NCBI RefSeq assembly: GCF_010548305.1
Contig: NZ_JAAGLV010000009.1
Span: 248,001 to 312,000 of the forward strand
Reading direction: 5' to 3'
Source of the DNA: Streptomyces sp. SID13031
GTDB lineage: Bacteria; Actinomycetota; Actinomycetes; Propionibacteriales; Kribbellaceae
DNA: 64,000 nt
Positions 26,602-35,449 of the stretch are shown in pieces. Every line of letters begins with the position of its first letter. The stretch's first letter is position 1. Made by a program: the position numbers and the translations under genes. Under the pieces are notes generated by a model that worked only from the letters and a program-made list of their open reading frames with translations, ran no database searches and was not told where the DNA came from.

Positions 26602-28080
26602 TCAGATCAGATCGGCTTGAGCCTGGATCTCTGCTTCCGGGTTGATCGGGAGCACGATCTTGAACCGGGTATCACCGGGCTTCGACTCGACCCGCAGGTC
26701 GCCGTGGTGCTTCTTCACGACGATCCGCCAGGAGATGTCCAGCCCGAGCCCGGTGCCCTCACCGATCGGCTTCGTGGTGAAGAACGGCTCGAAGATCCGG
26801 CTCTTGATGTCGGCCGGAATCCCCGGACCCGTGTCACCGATCTCGACGACCGCAAAGGCACCGTCGCGCTTGGTCCGGATCGTCAGCGTGCCCGACCCGT
26901 TCATCGCGGAGACGGCGTTGTCGATGATGTTGGTCCAGACCTGGTTCAGCTCGGCCGCGTACGCCGGGATCGGCGGCAGGTCCGGATCGAGATCCTTCAC
27001 GATCGTCAGACCCTCGAACTTGCCGGACATCATCACCATCGTCGACTTCAGCAACTCGCGTAGATCGACGATCTGGTACGGCGCGCGGTCGATCTGCGAG
27101 TACTGCTTCGCCGCCCCGACCAGCGTCGAGATCCGGGTGACCGAGTCGTCGATCTCGTTCATCAGCGACTCGGTGTCGATCGTGTACATCAGCCAGCGAA
27201 CGGCGCCTTCCAGGTACTCCGGTCCGACGGCGGTCAGTACGTCTTCCATCCACGGCACGTCCAGCCCGACCGCGGCCAGTACCGGCGCGACGTCCCAACT
27301 GTTGCGCACGTCGTGGTCGTCGAGCCAGTCCGACAACGTGTCCTCGGCGTCGCTGAGCTCCATCGGTGACAGCTCGCGGGCCTTGGCGACCCGCTCGACC
27401 GCGGCCTCCTGGATCTCGACGATCTGGTGCAGCTTGGTCGCGTCAAGGGTGCCGTCGGCAAGCATCGCGAGCTTGGACCGCATCCCGGCGACCCGCTGCC
27501 GCAGCGTCGCCGCGGCCCGGACTGCTGCCGCAGCAGGGTTGTTGAGCTCGTGCGTGAGCCCAGCCGACAAGGAGCCCAGGGCAAGCAACCGCTCACGCTG
27601 GCCCATCGTCTCGTTGGTCCGCTGCATCCCCATCACGAAGCCCTCGATCAGGTGCACCGCCATCGGGAACCAGGTGTTCATCATCTCCGCCATCGCGGCG
27701 GCGTCGACGACGAAGAACTCCGACGGCTCGAGCACGTACATCGACGCGGTATAGCCCTTGCGGTCGTCGGCGCCGAAGAAGGCGTTGAACGCACCGGCGT
27801 ACACCCCGCGCTGGGTGGACCGGTTGATCTCGACCTCTTCGCCCTGCAACTGCTTGCACATCCGCAGCCCGCCGGACATCAGCACGTAGCAGCAGGTCGC
27901 CTCGTCGCCCTCGGCGAAGACGCGACCCTCCTCGACGGCGACGAGGTGGCCCGCGCGGACCAGCCAGTCGAGCTGCTCGTCGGTCAGCGACTCGAACAGG
28001 AACAGCGTCCGCAGCTCGTCGCGAGTGGTCCGGCGCACCTCGTCGGTCTCCGCGACGGTGTCGGCAACAGGCTCGGTCAT
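26602..28080 (-). CDS. Sensor histidine kinase with N-terminal cyclic-nucleotide-binding-type domain
   Basis: A 492-residue soluble kinase. A cNMP-binding/Crp-like domain spans about 25-145 (LFLFESLTDEQLDWL, FAEGDEATCCYVLMSG). Phosphoacceptor His about 177 is in GLTHELNNPAAA; a long helical segment follows. The ATPase domain shows NQVWTNIIDNAVSAM (N box), DTGPGIP (G1), FEPFFTTK (F) and GTGLGL (G2). No membrane helix. Its ATG shares one base with the stop of the response regulator-flavoprotein gene (TGATG), so the two form a coupled signalling pair. Confidence 0.92.
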   Translation of the reverse strand: MTEPVADTVAETDEVRRTTRDELRTLFLFESLTDEQLDWLVRAGHLVAVEEGRVFAEGDEATCCYVLMSGGLRMCKQLQGEEVEINRSTQRGVYAGAFNAFFGADDRKGYTASMYVLEPSEFFVVDAAAMAEMMNTWFPMAVHLIEGFVMGMQRTNETMGQRERLLALGSLSAGLTHELNNPAAAAVRAAATLRQRVAGMRSKLAMLADGTLDATKLHQIVEIQEAAVERVAKARELSPMELSDAEDTLSDWLDDHDVRNSWDVAPVLAAVGLDVPWMEDVLTAVGPEYLEGAVRWLMYTIDTESLMNEIDDSVTRISTLVGAAKQYSQIDRAPYQIVDLRELLKSTMVMMSGKFEGLTIVKDLDPDLPPIPAYAAELNQVWTNIIDNAVSAMNGSGTLTIRTKRDGAFAVVEIGDTGPGIPADIKSRIFEPFFTTKPIGEGTGLGLDISWRIVVKKHHGDLRVESKPGDTRFKIVLPINPEAEIQAQADLI

Positions 28081-29741
28081 CAGAGCATCTCCAGGTATCG
28101 GTGCACCAAGGTCACGGCCATCGCGCCGTCACCGACTGCCGAGGCGACCCGCTTGACGGACTCGGCCCGGACGTCGCCCGCCGCGAAGACGCCCGGCATG
28201 CTCGTCTCCAGGTGGTACGGGTCGCGCTCCAGCGCCCAGCCCGGCGGCCGGCCGCGCAGGTCCGGTCCGGTCAGTACGAATCCTCGGTCGTCGCGCAACA
28301 GGTCACCCGGCAGCCAGTCCGTCCGGGGGGCAGCGCCGATGAACACGAACATCCACTCCGTGTCCACCTCCCAGCTCTCCCCGGTCGCGCTGTTGGTGAG
28401 CGTCACGCATTCCAAGTGATCCGAACCCTTGCAGGACACCACCTGCGTACAGGTGTGCACCTCGATGTTGTCGATGCCGCCGATCTGATCGATCAGGTAC
28501 GACGACATGGTCGCCTCGAGTGAGGGACCTCTTACCAGCATATGCACGCGTTTCGCATGCCGGGAGAAATAGACCGCGGCCTGGCCGGCGGAGTTCGCCC
28601 CGCCGATGATGTAGACCTCCTGGCCGGCACAGCTCGGCCCCTCGGTCGTCGCCGAGCCGTAGTAGATGCCGCGGCCGCAGAGATCGTCGACACCGGGCGC
28701 TTCGAGCGTCCGGTACGAGACGCCGGTCGCCAGGATCACCGAGTGCGCGGAGATCTCGCTGCCGTCGGAGAACTGCAACCGCCGGGCGGACCCGGTCGTC
28801 TCCAGCTTGACCACCTCGCGCGCGGTCAGCAGTTCGGCGCCGAAGCGGAGCGCCTGCCGCCGGGCCCGGTCGGTCAACTGGGCCCCGGACACCCCGTCGG
28901 GGAAGCCCAGGTAGTTCTCGATCCGGCTCGATTGACCCGCCTGGCCACCAGTCGCGACCTGCTCGACCAGTACGGTCCGCAGGCCCTCGCTTGCGCCGTA
29001 CACGGCAGCGCCGAGACCAGCAGGGCCGCCACCGACCACCACGAGGTCGTAGAACTCCTCGGCGGGGTGCGTGGACAGTCCGACCTTGTCGGCCAGCTCG
29101 GCCTCGGACGGCGCGACGAGCACCGTACCGTCCGCTGTGATGACGACCGGCAGCGTCGTACCGTCGATTCCGGCGGCAGCGAGCAGCCGCTGGCTCTCCT
29201 CGTCGTCGACACCCATCCACCGGTACGGCACGGCGTTGCGGGCGAGGAAGTCGCGGGCGGTGAACGACGGCGCCGACCAGCGGTGGCCGATCACCCGGGT
29301 CTCGTCGGTGGGCGCGTCCGGGGTGGACTTCCACAGGTCGAGCATCGAGTCGACCACCGGGTAGAGCTTCTCCTCCGGCGGATTCCACGGCTTCAGCAGG
29401 TAGTGGTCCAGGTCGACCACGTTGATGGCCTGGATGGCGGCGTCAGTATCGGCGTACGCCGTCAGCAGGACGCGGCGGGCGAGCGGGAACAGGTCCATCG
29501 CCGCTTCGAGGAATTCGATCCCGGACATCCCCGGCATCCGGTAGTCCGCGAGCAGCAGCGCGACCGGCTCACCCCGCAGCTTGAGCTCCTTGAGCGCGTC
29601 AAGGGCCTGGTCCGGCGACTCCGCCCGGACGATCCGGTTCTCCTCGGCGTACCGGCGTCGCAGGTCGCGGGCGATCGACCGGGAGACCCCCGGGTCGTCG
29701 TCCACGGTCAGGATCACCGGGCGGGAAGTTGACGTTGGCAT
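28080..29741 (-). CDS. Response regulator fused to thioredoxin-like and thioredoxin-reductase-like domains
   Basis: A 553-residue fusion. Receiver domain 1-125 with acidic pocket D14-D16, phospho-acceptor D66 in LLADYRMPG, T94 and K117. Then a thioredoxin/glutaredoxin-like segment (about 150-210, NAVPYRWMGVDDEESQ and LPVVITADG) without a CxxC pair. From about 230 a FAD/NAD(P)H reductase: VVVGGGPAGLGAAVYG, GGANSAGQAAVYFSRHA for NADPH, and GVFAAGDVRAESVKR for FAD. The place of the redox CxxC of thioredoxin reductase reads GIYYGSATTEGPSC, so classical disulfide exchange is unlikely. The kinase gene follows directly. Confidence 0.9.
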   Translation of the reverse strand: MPTSTSRPVILTVDDDPGVSRSIARDLRRRYAEENRIVRAESPDQALDALKELKLRGEPVALLLADYRMPGMSGIEFLEAAMDLFPLARRVLLTAYADTDAAIQAINVVDLDHYLLKPWNPPEEKLYPVVDSMLDLWKSTPDAPTDETRVIGHRWSAPSFTARDFLARNAVPYRWMGVDDEESQRLLAAAGIDGTTLPVVITADGTVLVAPSEAELADKVGLSTHPAEEFYDLVVVGGGPAGLGAAVYGASEGLRTVLVEQVATGGQAGQSSRIENYLGFPDGVSGAQLTDRARRQALRFGAELLTAREVVKLETTGSARRLQFSDGSEISAHSVILATGVSYRTLEAPGVDDLCGRGIYYGSATTEGPSCAGQEVYIIGGANSAGQAAVYFSRHAKRVHMLVRGPSLEATMSSYLIDQIGGIDNIEVHTCTQVVSCKGSDHLECVTLTNSATGESWEVDTEWMFVFIGAAPRTDWLPGDLLRDDRGFVLTGPDLRGRPPGWALERDPYHLETSMPGVFAAGDVRAESVKRVASAVGDGAMAVTLVHRYLEML

Positions 29742-29755
29742 AACTCTTTAATACC

Positions 29756-29779
29756 AGCGCCCGGCCAATTCCGGGCGCT
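29756..29779 (-). terminator. Hairpin terminator of the chitinase gene
   Basis: AGCGCCCGG (29756-29764) pairs perfectly with CCGGGCGCT (29771-29779) around the loop CCAATT. It lies 18 bases beyond the chitinase stop and only 15 bases before the start codon of the response regulator gene, so it separates the chitinase transcript from the signalling pair. Any promoter for the latter must overlap the hairpin or the AT-rich ATTAAAGAGTT just before the ATG. Confidence 0.65.
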
Positions 29780-29796
29780 CTTCGTCCACAGGCTTA

Positions 29797-31578
29797 TTAC
29801 GGGAGGGCCGCCAGGTACTGCGCGTGGCTGTTCTGGAACTCCCAGTTGTAGTACTTGTCCCAGTTGATCGACCAGGTCATCAATCCGCGGAACGACGGGG
29901 AAGCGCCGCCGCGAAGGGTGTAGCCACCACAGTTCTGGCCCTTCACCAGACAGTCGAGCGCGGTGTGAACGGCTGCCGGGGCGGTGTAGCCGTTCCCTGC
30001 GCTGGTGGCCGCCGGGAGCCCGAAGGCGATCTGGTCCTCGCGGAGCCCGGGGAAGGTCTGGCCGGTGGTCCCGACCGGGAAGCCGGCCTTGATCATGTCG
30101 GTCATCGCGATGTGGAAGTCAGCACCGCCCATCTGGTGGTACTGGTTGTCGAGCCCCATTACGGGACCCGAGTTGTAGTCCTGGACGTGCAGCACGGTGA
30201 GCGAGTCGCGCAGCGCGTGGATCACCGGCAGGTACGACCCGCGCCGGTTGTCGCCGCCGTTCGGGCCGGAGCCGTAGAACTGGTAGCCGATCTGGACGAA
30301 GAAGGTCTCCGGCGCCATCGTCAGCACGAACTTCGCCCCGTACTTCGCCTTCAGCGTCTTGACCGCGCTGATCAGGTTGACGATCACCGGGGTGGTCGGA
30401 TTGCGGAAGTCGGTGTCGTTGGCGTTCAGGAACAGCGAGTGGCCCTCGAAGTCGATGTCGAGCCCGTCCAGCCCCCAGCGGTCGATGATCGCGCTGATCG
30501 AGTTCACGAACGCGTCGCGCGCCGCCGTACTGGCGAGCTGGACCTGGCCGTTGGCGCCGCCGATCGAGATCAGCACCTTCTTGCCCTGGGCCTGTTTGGC
30601 CTTGATCGCGGCCAGGAAGTCGGCGTCGCTCTCCACGTTCGGGCACTCGCTCACCGGGCAGCGGTTGAAGCGGATGTCGCCCGAGGTGACGGAGGTCGGT
30701 TCACCGAAGGAGAGGTTGATGATGTTCCACGCTGACGGGATGTCGGCCATCCGGACGTAGCCCGAGCCGTTGGCGAAGCTCGCGTGCAGGTAGCCGATCA
30801 GGGCGTGCTTGGGGAGGCCCGTGCTGGTGCAGCCTGACGTAGTACCGGAGGCTGCTGCGCTCTTGGCCGACTCACCGTTGCTGTTGTACGCGGCAACTGT
30901 GTAGCTGTGGCTAGTACACGCGGCCAGCCCGTCGATGCTGGTGGAGGTGCCGGTGACCGTCTTGACCACACCGGAGCCTTCGTAGACGCGGTATCCCGTG
31001 ACTGTCCCAGTGGAGGCCGGCCAACTCAAGGAGATCGCGCTGTTGGTAGTACCGGTCACTGAAGGAGTCCCCGGTACTCCGGGAGCGCCACCGGTCGGCG
31101 GCGTGCCACCGGGCCCATCCAGGTTGACGTCATCCGCCTGATACGCCGGTTGGCCGTACCACCCGTGAAGGTAGATCTGCGCCGAGGTCTGACTCGCACC
31201 ACTCGTGAAGGCGACCGTCAGTTGGCTGTAACCACTCGCTGAGGGCGTCCAGGTGGAGGCGCCACCCGTGACGCCCAGGTAGACGTACGAGCCGCGCACC
31301 CAGGCCGACAGCGTGTACGCCGTATTGGGCTGTACTGCCACCGTCTGGCTGCACTGGGCGAAGTCCGAACCCGACACCGCACCGTTGAGCGCGAAGCCGC
31401 CCGAGTGGGTCGGGCTGGTGATCACCGAGCCGCCGGAGCAGGTCCAGCCGCTCAGCGAGCCCGCCTCGAAGCCGGGGTTGGTCAACAGGTTCGCCGCCTG
31501 CGCGGTCTGGGTGACCCCGACCAAGCCTGCGACGACCAGCAGAAAGCCGAGTAGGGCGGCAGAACACCGTGAACGCAT
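29797..31578 (-). CDS. Secreted chitinase GH18 with carbohydrate-binding and fibronectin III domains
   Basis: A 593-residue exported chitinase. Signal peptide 1-28 (ends QTAQAA). A CBM-like beta-sandwich (about 29-155, NLLTNPGFEAGSLSGW) and a fibronectin III domain (about 170-250, TNSAISLSWPASTGTVTGYR) precede the GH18 barrel. The catalytic motif DGLDIDFE has the acid Glu at about 378. Strand motifs KVLISIGGANG and MTWSINWDKYY are typical of the bacterial chitinase D/ChiC-like subgroup. It would hydrolyse chitin outside the cell, complementing the GH20 enzyme at 6742. Confidence 0.95.
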   Translation of the reverse strand: MRSRCSAALLGFLLVVAGLVGVTQTAQAANLLTNPGFEAGSLSGWTCSGGSVITSPTHSGGFALNGAVSGSDFAQCSQTVAVQPNTAYTLSAWVRGSYVYLGVTGGASTWTPSASGYSQLTVAFTSGASQTSAQIYLHGWYGQPAYQADDVNLDGPGGTPPTGGAPGVPGTPSVTGTTNSAISLSWPASTGTVTGYRVYEGSGVVKTVTGTSTSIDGLAACTSHSYTVAAYNSNGESAKSAAASGTTSGCTSTGLPKHALIGYLHASFANGSGYVRMADIPSAWNIINLSFGEPTSVTSGDIRFNRCPVSECPNVESDADFLAAIKAKQAQGKKVLISIGGANGQVQLASTAARDAFVNSISAIIDRWGLDGLDIDFEGHSLFLNANDTDFRNPTTPVIVNLISAVKTLKAKYGAKFVLTMAPETFFVQIGYQFYGSGPNGGDNRRGSYLPVIHALRDSLTVLHVQDYNSGPVMGLDNQYHQMGGADFHIAMTDMIKAGFPVGTTGQTFPGLREDQIAFGLPAATSAGNGYTAPAAVHTALDCLVKGQNCGGYTLRGGASPSFRGLMTWSINWDKYYNWEFQNSHAQYLAALP

Positions 31579-31614
31579 GGGCGGACCTCCAGCGGTGAGA
31601 GTGCATTAAGTAGA

Positions 31615-31629
31615 GAGGTTTCAAAACTC
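31615..31629 (-). promoter_or_regulatory. Promoter and interrupted palindrome upstream of the chitinase gene
   Basis: On the minus strand TTGACG is followed 17 bases later by TCTACT, with TACTTA just beyond, a plausible promoter. Between these boxes is GAGgTTTcAAAaCTC (31615-31629), symmetric at GAG/CTC and TTT/AAA. A repressor bound there would block RNA polymerase. The rest of the gap to 31768 holds only the solitary 21-bp repeat arm at 31691-31711. Confidence 0.4.
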
Positions 31630-31690
31630 ACCGTCAAGGCGTACCGCTGTCGGGAACCCGCCTCTGTGGGAAACCCGCCGCGGCAGGGCC

Positions 31691-31711
31691 CGGACCGCCA
31701 CCACCCACCAA
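31691..31711. repeat. Solitary copy of the 9224 inverted-repeat arm
   Basis: The bases from CGGACCGCCACCACC to CACCAA match the left arm of the 9224-9325 element at 20 of 21 positions. No right arm is seen within the next several hundred bases. It lies in the 190-bp gene-free stretch between the chitinase start and the small Cys-rich gene. Confidence 0.6.
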
Positions 31712-31768
31712 CTCCCCCAGCCGGCGCTCGCGACCGATCCGCCCAGGCGGGCGGCCGGTGCTGTCTCG

Positions 31769-32176
31769 TCAGGGCCCGCAACTCAGGCAGGGCCAGATGA
31801 GCCCGCAGCTGACACACCTCCCATCTACCCCCGGCGCCGCCAGCCGCAACCCACTGAGCGCCTGCCAATCCACGGCACCGGTCGGCGGCGGGGCGGGTGC
31901 GGTCGTAGTACTGGGTAGTGGCTTGGGTGCGGGGAACCAGTGGAGTTCGGTGGCGCCGCTGCGGGCGTGCACCGCCAGCACTGCGTCGATACCGCCCTCC
32001 CAGACCGACGTCGCCGGCCATTGCCCCCGCCAGCGCAGCGTCACCGTGCCGTCGGACCACTCGACTCCGTCGGCAACGATGACCCGCCCGGCCGCTGCTC
32101 TCGACTCGGCCTCCGGAGAGGCACCGGACGACCGGACCAGGTGGAAGAGCCTTGGCTCTGGCTGCGGGGTGTTCAT
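31769..32176 (-). CDS. Hypothetical protein with C-terminal Cys-rich motif
   Basis: A 135-residue protein with no confident family. The first 75 residues look like a compact alpha/beta domain (DGTVTLRWRGQWPATSVWEGG, shown in two parts in the sequence), then a Pro/Thr linker and a C-terminal CVSCGLIWPCLSCGP, a CxxC-x5-CxxC pattern able to bind metal. Small proteins ending in a C-x2-C...WPC motif are common beside XRE regulators in streptomycetes. It is divergent from the XRE gene at 32401, so a functional link is reasonable. The motif TGGTTCAAGG overlaps its start codon. Confidence 0.6.
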   Translation of the reverse strand: MNTPQPEPRLFHLVRSSGASPEAESRAAAGRVIVADGVEWSDGTVTLRWRGQWPATSVWEGGIDAVLAVHARSGATELHWFPAPKPLPSTTTAPAPPPTGAVDWQALSGLRLAAPGVDGRCVSCGLIWPCLSCGP

Positions 32177-32220
32177 GGTTCAAGGCTGGTTGGTGAGGGG
32201 GTGTGGTCACCAGGTGTGAG

Positions 32221-32246
32221 CTGTGGGCTGCCCGAACAGCCCACAG
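32221..32246. promoter_or_regulatory. Perfect 10-bp hairpin in divergent intergenic region
   Basis: CTGTGGGCTG (32221-32230) and CAGCCCACAG (32237-32246) form a perfect inverted repeat with loop CCCGAA, between the Cys-rich gene and the XRE regulator gene. Flanking TGTGGTCACC and TCACCACA add partial symmetry. Position and symmetry suit an operator for the XRE protein, or a structure in the 5' leader. The rest of this 224-bp gap has no gene. Confidence 0.4.
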
Positions 32247-32400
32247 TCACCACAGCCCCTAACCCCTTGCAGGGTTGAGCTTCGGGCGGCGCCGCGGCGG
32301 GTTCTGTCGGTAGGGCCTTGTAGGTTCGCGCTACGCACCGCAACCACCAGGCGTGACCAGTGGGCCGGCCAGACCGGCAGCTCGAACAGGGGAGGATCCT

Positions 32401-33738
32401 GTGGCTGAGTTCGGCGTGCAGTTGAGGCGGTCCCGGCAGGCAGCCGCCCTGAGTTTGCGGCAGCTTGCCACCCGAGTGGGCTACGACCACAGCTACCTGT
32501 CCCAGGTCGAGCGCGGCCGGCGCCCGGGCTCGGCCCACCTCGCCAGCCTGTGCGACCGCGAGCTGGGCACCAGCCCGACGTTGTCGACCGCCTACGAGCA
32601 GACCCATCCACCAGCGCCACCCGGATCCACCGCCACCGCCACCGCCACCCCCAGCCCGGCGTCCGGAGCCGCGGTGGCCGAGACGGCGGCATCCGGAGTA
32701 CCGGCGTCCGGAGTGGCGGGCGGCGAAGTACGGGCGGCGCCGACCGACGGGAGATTGCCCGCCGGGGTGGAGCTGCTCGAGGCGGTTCGGCATGAGCTGG
32801 CCGGGTCCTTCGGCCCTGGGCGGGAGGTGGCTGAGTGGCGGGCGGTGGCGACCGGCCATGCCCACGAGTTCACGACGACTCCCCCGGCGGAGCGCCTGCC
32901 CGAGCTCACCGCGGATCTGCAACTGCTGCGTGCCAGCGCCGCAGCTCGTTCGGCTGCCCTGGCTGTTCCGGCAGCTGAGCTGGCGGTGTTGATCGCCTTG
33001 ACCCTCGCCGAGCTCGGCAGGCTCCGCGCGGCCGAGCGCTGGTGGCGAACTGCCCGCGCGACCGCCGACAGCTCCACCGAGCGCCGGATCGCCAGCCTGG
33101 CCCGCAGCTGGGAGGCGACGAGTGGGCTGGCCGAGCACCGCCCACTGCCAGTGCTGCTTGAGCTCGCCGACGATGCACTGGCACTGGCTGATCGACCAGC
33201 CGACGTCGCCCGCGCTCTTGCCGCCCGCGCTCAGATTCTGGCCGCACTGGGCGAGGCAGCTGAAGCGCGGCAGGCGCTGGAGGATCTCCACACCGTGACG
33301 GCTGACCTGCCAGACCGGTCTGCGGCAAGCAGTTCGCCGTTCGAGTGGGCCGGCTCCGCGACCTGCGCCGTCGAGGGGCGAGTGTGCGCGACTCTCGGCG
33401 ACACCATCGGCGCCTATATAGCTCTCGACCGGGCGCTGGGGTTGTGCGCGCCCGGGACTACCGAGCGGGCCGAGCTGGAGGTGGTGGTTGCCCATTGCCT
33501 GGTGATGGACGGTGACGTCGCGGCCGGGCTGGCGGTGGCGATGCGAGTCCTGGTCGAGCTGCCCGACCAGTGCCACACCCATCACCTGTACGACGTGGCC
33601 GGCCACGTGCTCGCCGCAGTACAGGGTGAGGAGGTTGGGCGGCCTGCCGTGTGGGACTACCGCGAGCTGCTGCGGCGCAGGCCGTACGACAACCGCACTG
33701 TGGGCATTGGGTCGAGCTCTGGGTGGCAGCAGGGGTAG
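32401..33738 (+). CDS. XRE-family HTH regulator with TPR-like C-terminal region
   Basis: A 445-residue regulator. GTG at 32401 follows GGGGAGGATCCT. The helix-turn-helix is at about 5-60 (LRRSRQAAALSLRQLATRVG, then HSYLSQVERGRRPGS). A Pro/Thr/Ala linker (about 68-115) leads to a helical region rich in Ala and Leu with pairs of helices typical of tetratricopeptide-type ligand or peptide sensors. Such large XRE proteins act as regulators in actinomycete development and metabolism. Its stop is one base before the aminotransferase GTG, so both are probably one transcript. Confidence 0.85.
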   Translation: MAEFGVQLRRSRQAAALSLRQLATRVGYDHSYLSQVERGRRPGSAHLASLCDRELGTSPTLSTAYEQTHPPAPPGSTATATATPSPASGAAVAETAASGVPASGVAGGEVRAAPTDGRLPAGVELLEAVRHELAGSFGPGREVAEWRAVATGHAHEFTTTPPAERLPELTADLQLLRASAAARSAALAVPAAELAVLIALTLAELGRLRAAERWWRTARATADSSTERRIASLARSWEATSGLAEHRPLPVLLELADDALALADRPADVARALAARAQILAALGEAAEARQALEDLHTVTADLPDRSAASSSPFEWAGSATCAVEGRVCATLGDTIGAYIALDRALGLCAPGTTERAELEVVVAHCLVMDGDVAAGLAVAMRVLVELPDQCHTHHLYDVAGHVLAAVQGEEVGRPAVWDYRELLRRRPYDNRTVGIGSSSGWQQG

Positions 33739-33739
33739 C

Positions 33740-34885
33740 GTGGCGAAAGTGACAGGTGAGAGTCGGGCAGCGACATTGACAGACGCGTGGGACTTCCAGG
33801 TCGAGCTCAGCGCCGACCTGGCGACGGCGGAGGCCCGGGGTGCGGTATTGGCCAAGCCCGGCTTCGGGCAGTCCTTCACCGACCATATGGTGCTTGCCTC
33901 GTGGACGACTGAGCGGGGCTGGCACGACGCGAAGGTGACGGCGTACGCGCCGCTCAAGGTCAGCCCGGCCGCCGCAGTGCTGCACTACGCGCAGGAGATC
34001 TTCGAAGGGCTGAAGGCGTACAGGCATGAGGACGGATCCGTGTGGGCGTTCCGGCCTGAGGTCAACGCTGCCCGGTTCAAGCGGAGTGCTCAGCGGCTTG
34101 CACTGCCTGAGGTGCCGGAAGAGGCGTTCCTCGCAGCACTGCGCGCACTGGTGACAGTGGACGAGGTCTGGGTGCCCCCGGCGGGTAGCGGCGAGACCAG
34201 CCTCTACCTCCGGCCGTACATGATCGCCACCGAGGCAGCACTGAGCGTGCGGCCCGCGCAGGAGGTCCTGTTCGGCGTCATCGCCTCACCTGCCGGCGCG
34301 TACTTCGACACTGGCCCCAAGCCGGTCTCCATCTGGCTGTCGAGCACCTCGATCCGGGCGACCCCGGGTGGTACAGGCGCGGCCAAGTGCGGCGGCAACT
34401 ATGCGGCCAGCCTCGCCGCCCTGGCCGAAGCAGTCGCCAACGGCTGCGACCAGGTCGCCTACCTCGACGCGGTGGAGCGCCGCTGGATCGAGGAGAGCGG
34501 CAGCATGAACCTCTTCTTCGTGTACTCCGACGGCCGGATCGCGACGCCCGAACTGTCCGGCTCGATCCTCGAAGGCGTCACCCGCGCCTCCGTCCTCGAG
34601 CTGGCCGCAGACCTCGGCCACCAGGTGGAGGAGCGCCGCATCTCCGCCGACGACTGGCGCGATGGCGTCCGCACCGGCGAAATCACCGAAGTGTTCGCCT
34701 CCGGCACAGCCGCCGTCATCACCCCCATCGGCCGCCTGGCCTGGGAAGGCGGCGAGGTGACAATCGGCGACCACTCGGTGGACCACGGCGTCGGCCCCGT
34801 CACCGCAACCCTCCGCAAATCCCTGCTGGACCTCCAACACGGCCGCACCCCCGACACCCACAACTGGCTGACCCGCCTCGCCTGA
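33740..34885 (+). CDS. ilvE: Branched-chain amino acid aminotransferase
   Basis: A 381-residue fold-type IV PLP enzyme that transfers the amino group between glutamate and Leu, Ile or Val. Motifs: HYAQEIFEGLKAYR, SLYLRPYMIATEA, PLP lysine K216 in AAKCGGNYAASL, EESGSMNLFFVY, LEGVTRASVLELA and the phosphate-site SGTAAVITPIG. The start GTG follows AGCAGGGGTAGC and lies one base after the XRE stop. Full length for the class IIB (eukaryote/actinobacterial-type) enzyme. Confidence 0.95.
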   Translation: MAKVTGESRAATLTDAWDFQVELSADLATAEARGAVLAKPGFGQSFTDHMVLASWTTERGWHDAKVTAYAPLKVSPAAAVLHYAQEIFEGLKAYRHEDGSVWAFRPEVNAARFKRSAQRLALPEVPEEAFLAALRALVTVDEVWVPPAGSGETSLYLRPYMIATEAALSVRPAQEVLFGVIASPAGAYFDTGPKPVSIWLSSTSIRATPGGTGAAKCGGNYAASLAALAEAVANGCDQVAYLDAVERRWIEESGSMNLFFVYSDGRIATPELSGSILEGVTRASVLELAADLGHQVEERRISADDWRDGVRTGEITEVFASGTAAVITPIGRLAWEGGEVTIGDHSVDHGVGPVTATLRKSLLDLQHGRTPDTHNWLTRLA

Positions 34886-34926
34886 GACTGAGCCTCACCT
34901 GCCTTTGAGCGGGTGCCGTTTCCGGT

Positions 34927-35256
34927 CTAGGAGAGCGGCGCGCGCTGGCCGACGCCCATCTCCTCGGCCTCGTCGTCGGTGACGATCGCGTAGGCGCCCT
35001 TCGGCATGCCCGGAAGCCGAGCGACATCCCTCGCCACGGACAACAGCGTCCGCTCGTTCGCGCCGGTGAGGAAGAAGAGATAGTCGTTGCCGAGTTCCTC
35101 GCCGTCGTCGTACACCTCGAAGCCGCCGCCGTCCTCGTTCTTCGCCAGGTACTCCTCGACCTCGAAGATCCAGCCGAAGGCGTAGTCGGGGTTGGCGGGC
35201 GACCGCACGCCGGTGTCGACCAGCGGGAGGTGGATCTCAACGATGAGCTGCGCCAT
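34927..35256 (-). CDS. Hypothetical protein
   Basis: A 109-residue acidic protein with no family I recognise. It starts with a strand-like LIVEIHLPLVDTG, has a central EVEEYLAKNEDGGGFEVYDDGEELGNDYLFFLTG (two alternating acidic stretches) and ends with a basic QRAPLS. No signal peptide or membrane segment. The sequence looks compact and coding (G/C at third positions), and its start faces the LigD-type polymerase gene across a 193-bp gap containing direct repeats. Confidence 0.7.
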   Translation of the reverse strand: MAQLIVEIHLPLVDTGVRSPANPDYAFGWIFEVEEYLAKNEDGGGFEVYDDGEELGNDYLFFLTGANERTLLSVARDVARLPGMPKGAYAIVTDDEAEEMGVGQRAPLS

Positions 35257-35296
35257 GTTCGGTCTCTCTAGGAGGATCGGGATTCGGTGTTCTGAC

Positions 35297-35443
35297 GATG
35301 ATCATGCGGGATGTCCGTCCCCGCCGGTTAACCAGACAGCCATCGACCGAGCACTTGCCGTCGAACTCGGGGGTCTCCGGAGGGGTCGGATCGGATACTC
35401 GCGCCTGATGATGGTGCTGAATGTCCGTCCCGGCCGTTAGGTT
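35297..35443 (+). promoter_or_regulatory. Two 33-bp direct repeats and a leaderless-type promoter
   Basis: GATGATCATGCGGGATGTCC...(35297-35330) and GATGATGGTGCTGAATGTCC...(35407-35439) are imperfect direct repeats 110 bases apart, both containing ATGTCCGTCCC and ending CCG(G)TTA. The second runs into TAGGTT (35438-35443), a -10 box six bases from the ATG at 35450, with no Shine-Dalgarno; this arrangement is typical of leaderless transcripts. Confidence 0.5.
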
Positions 35444-35449
35444 GACTGT

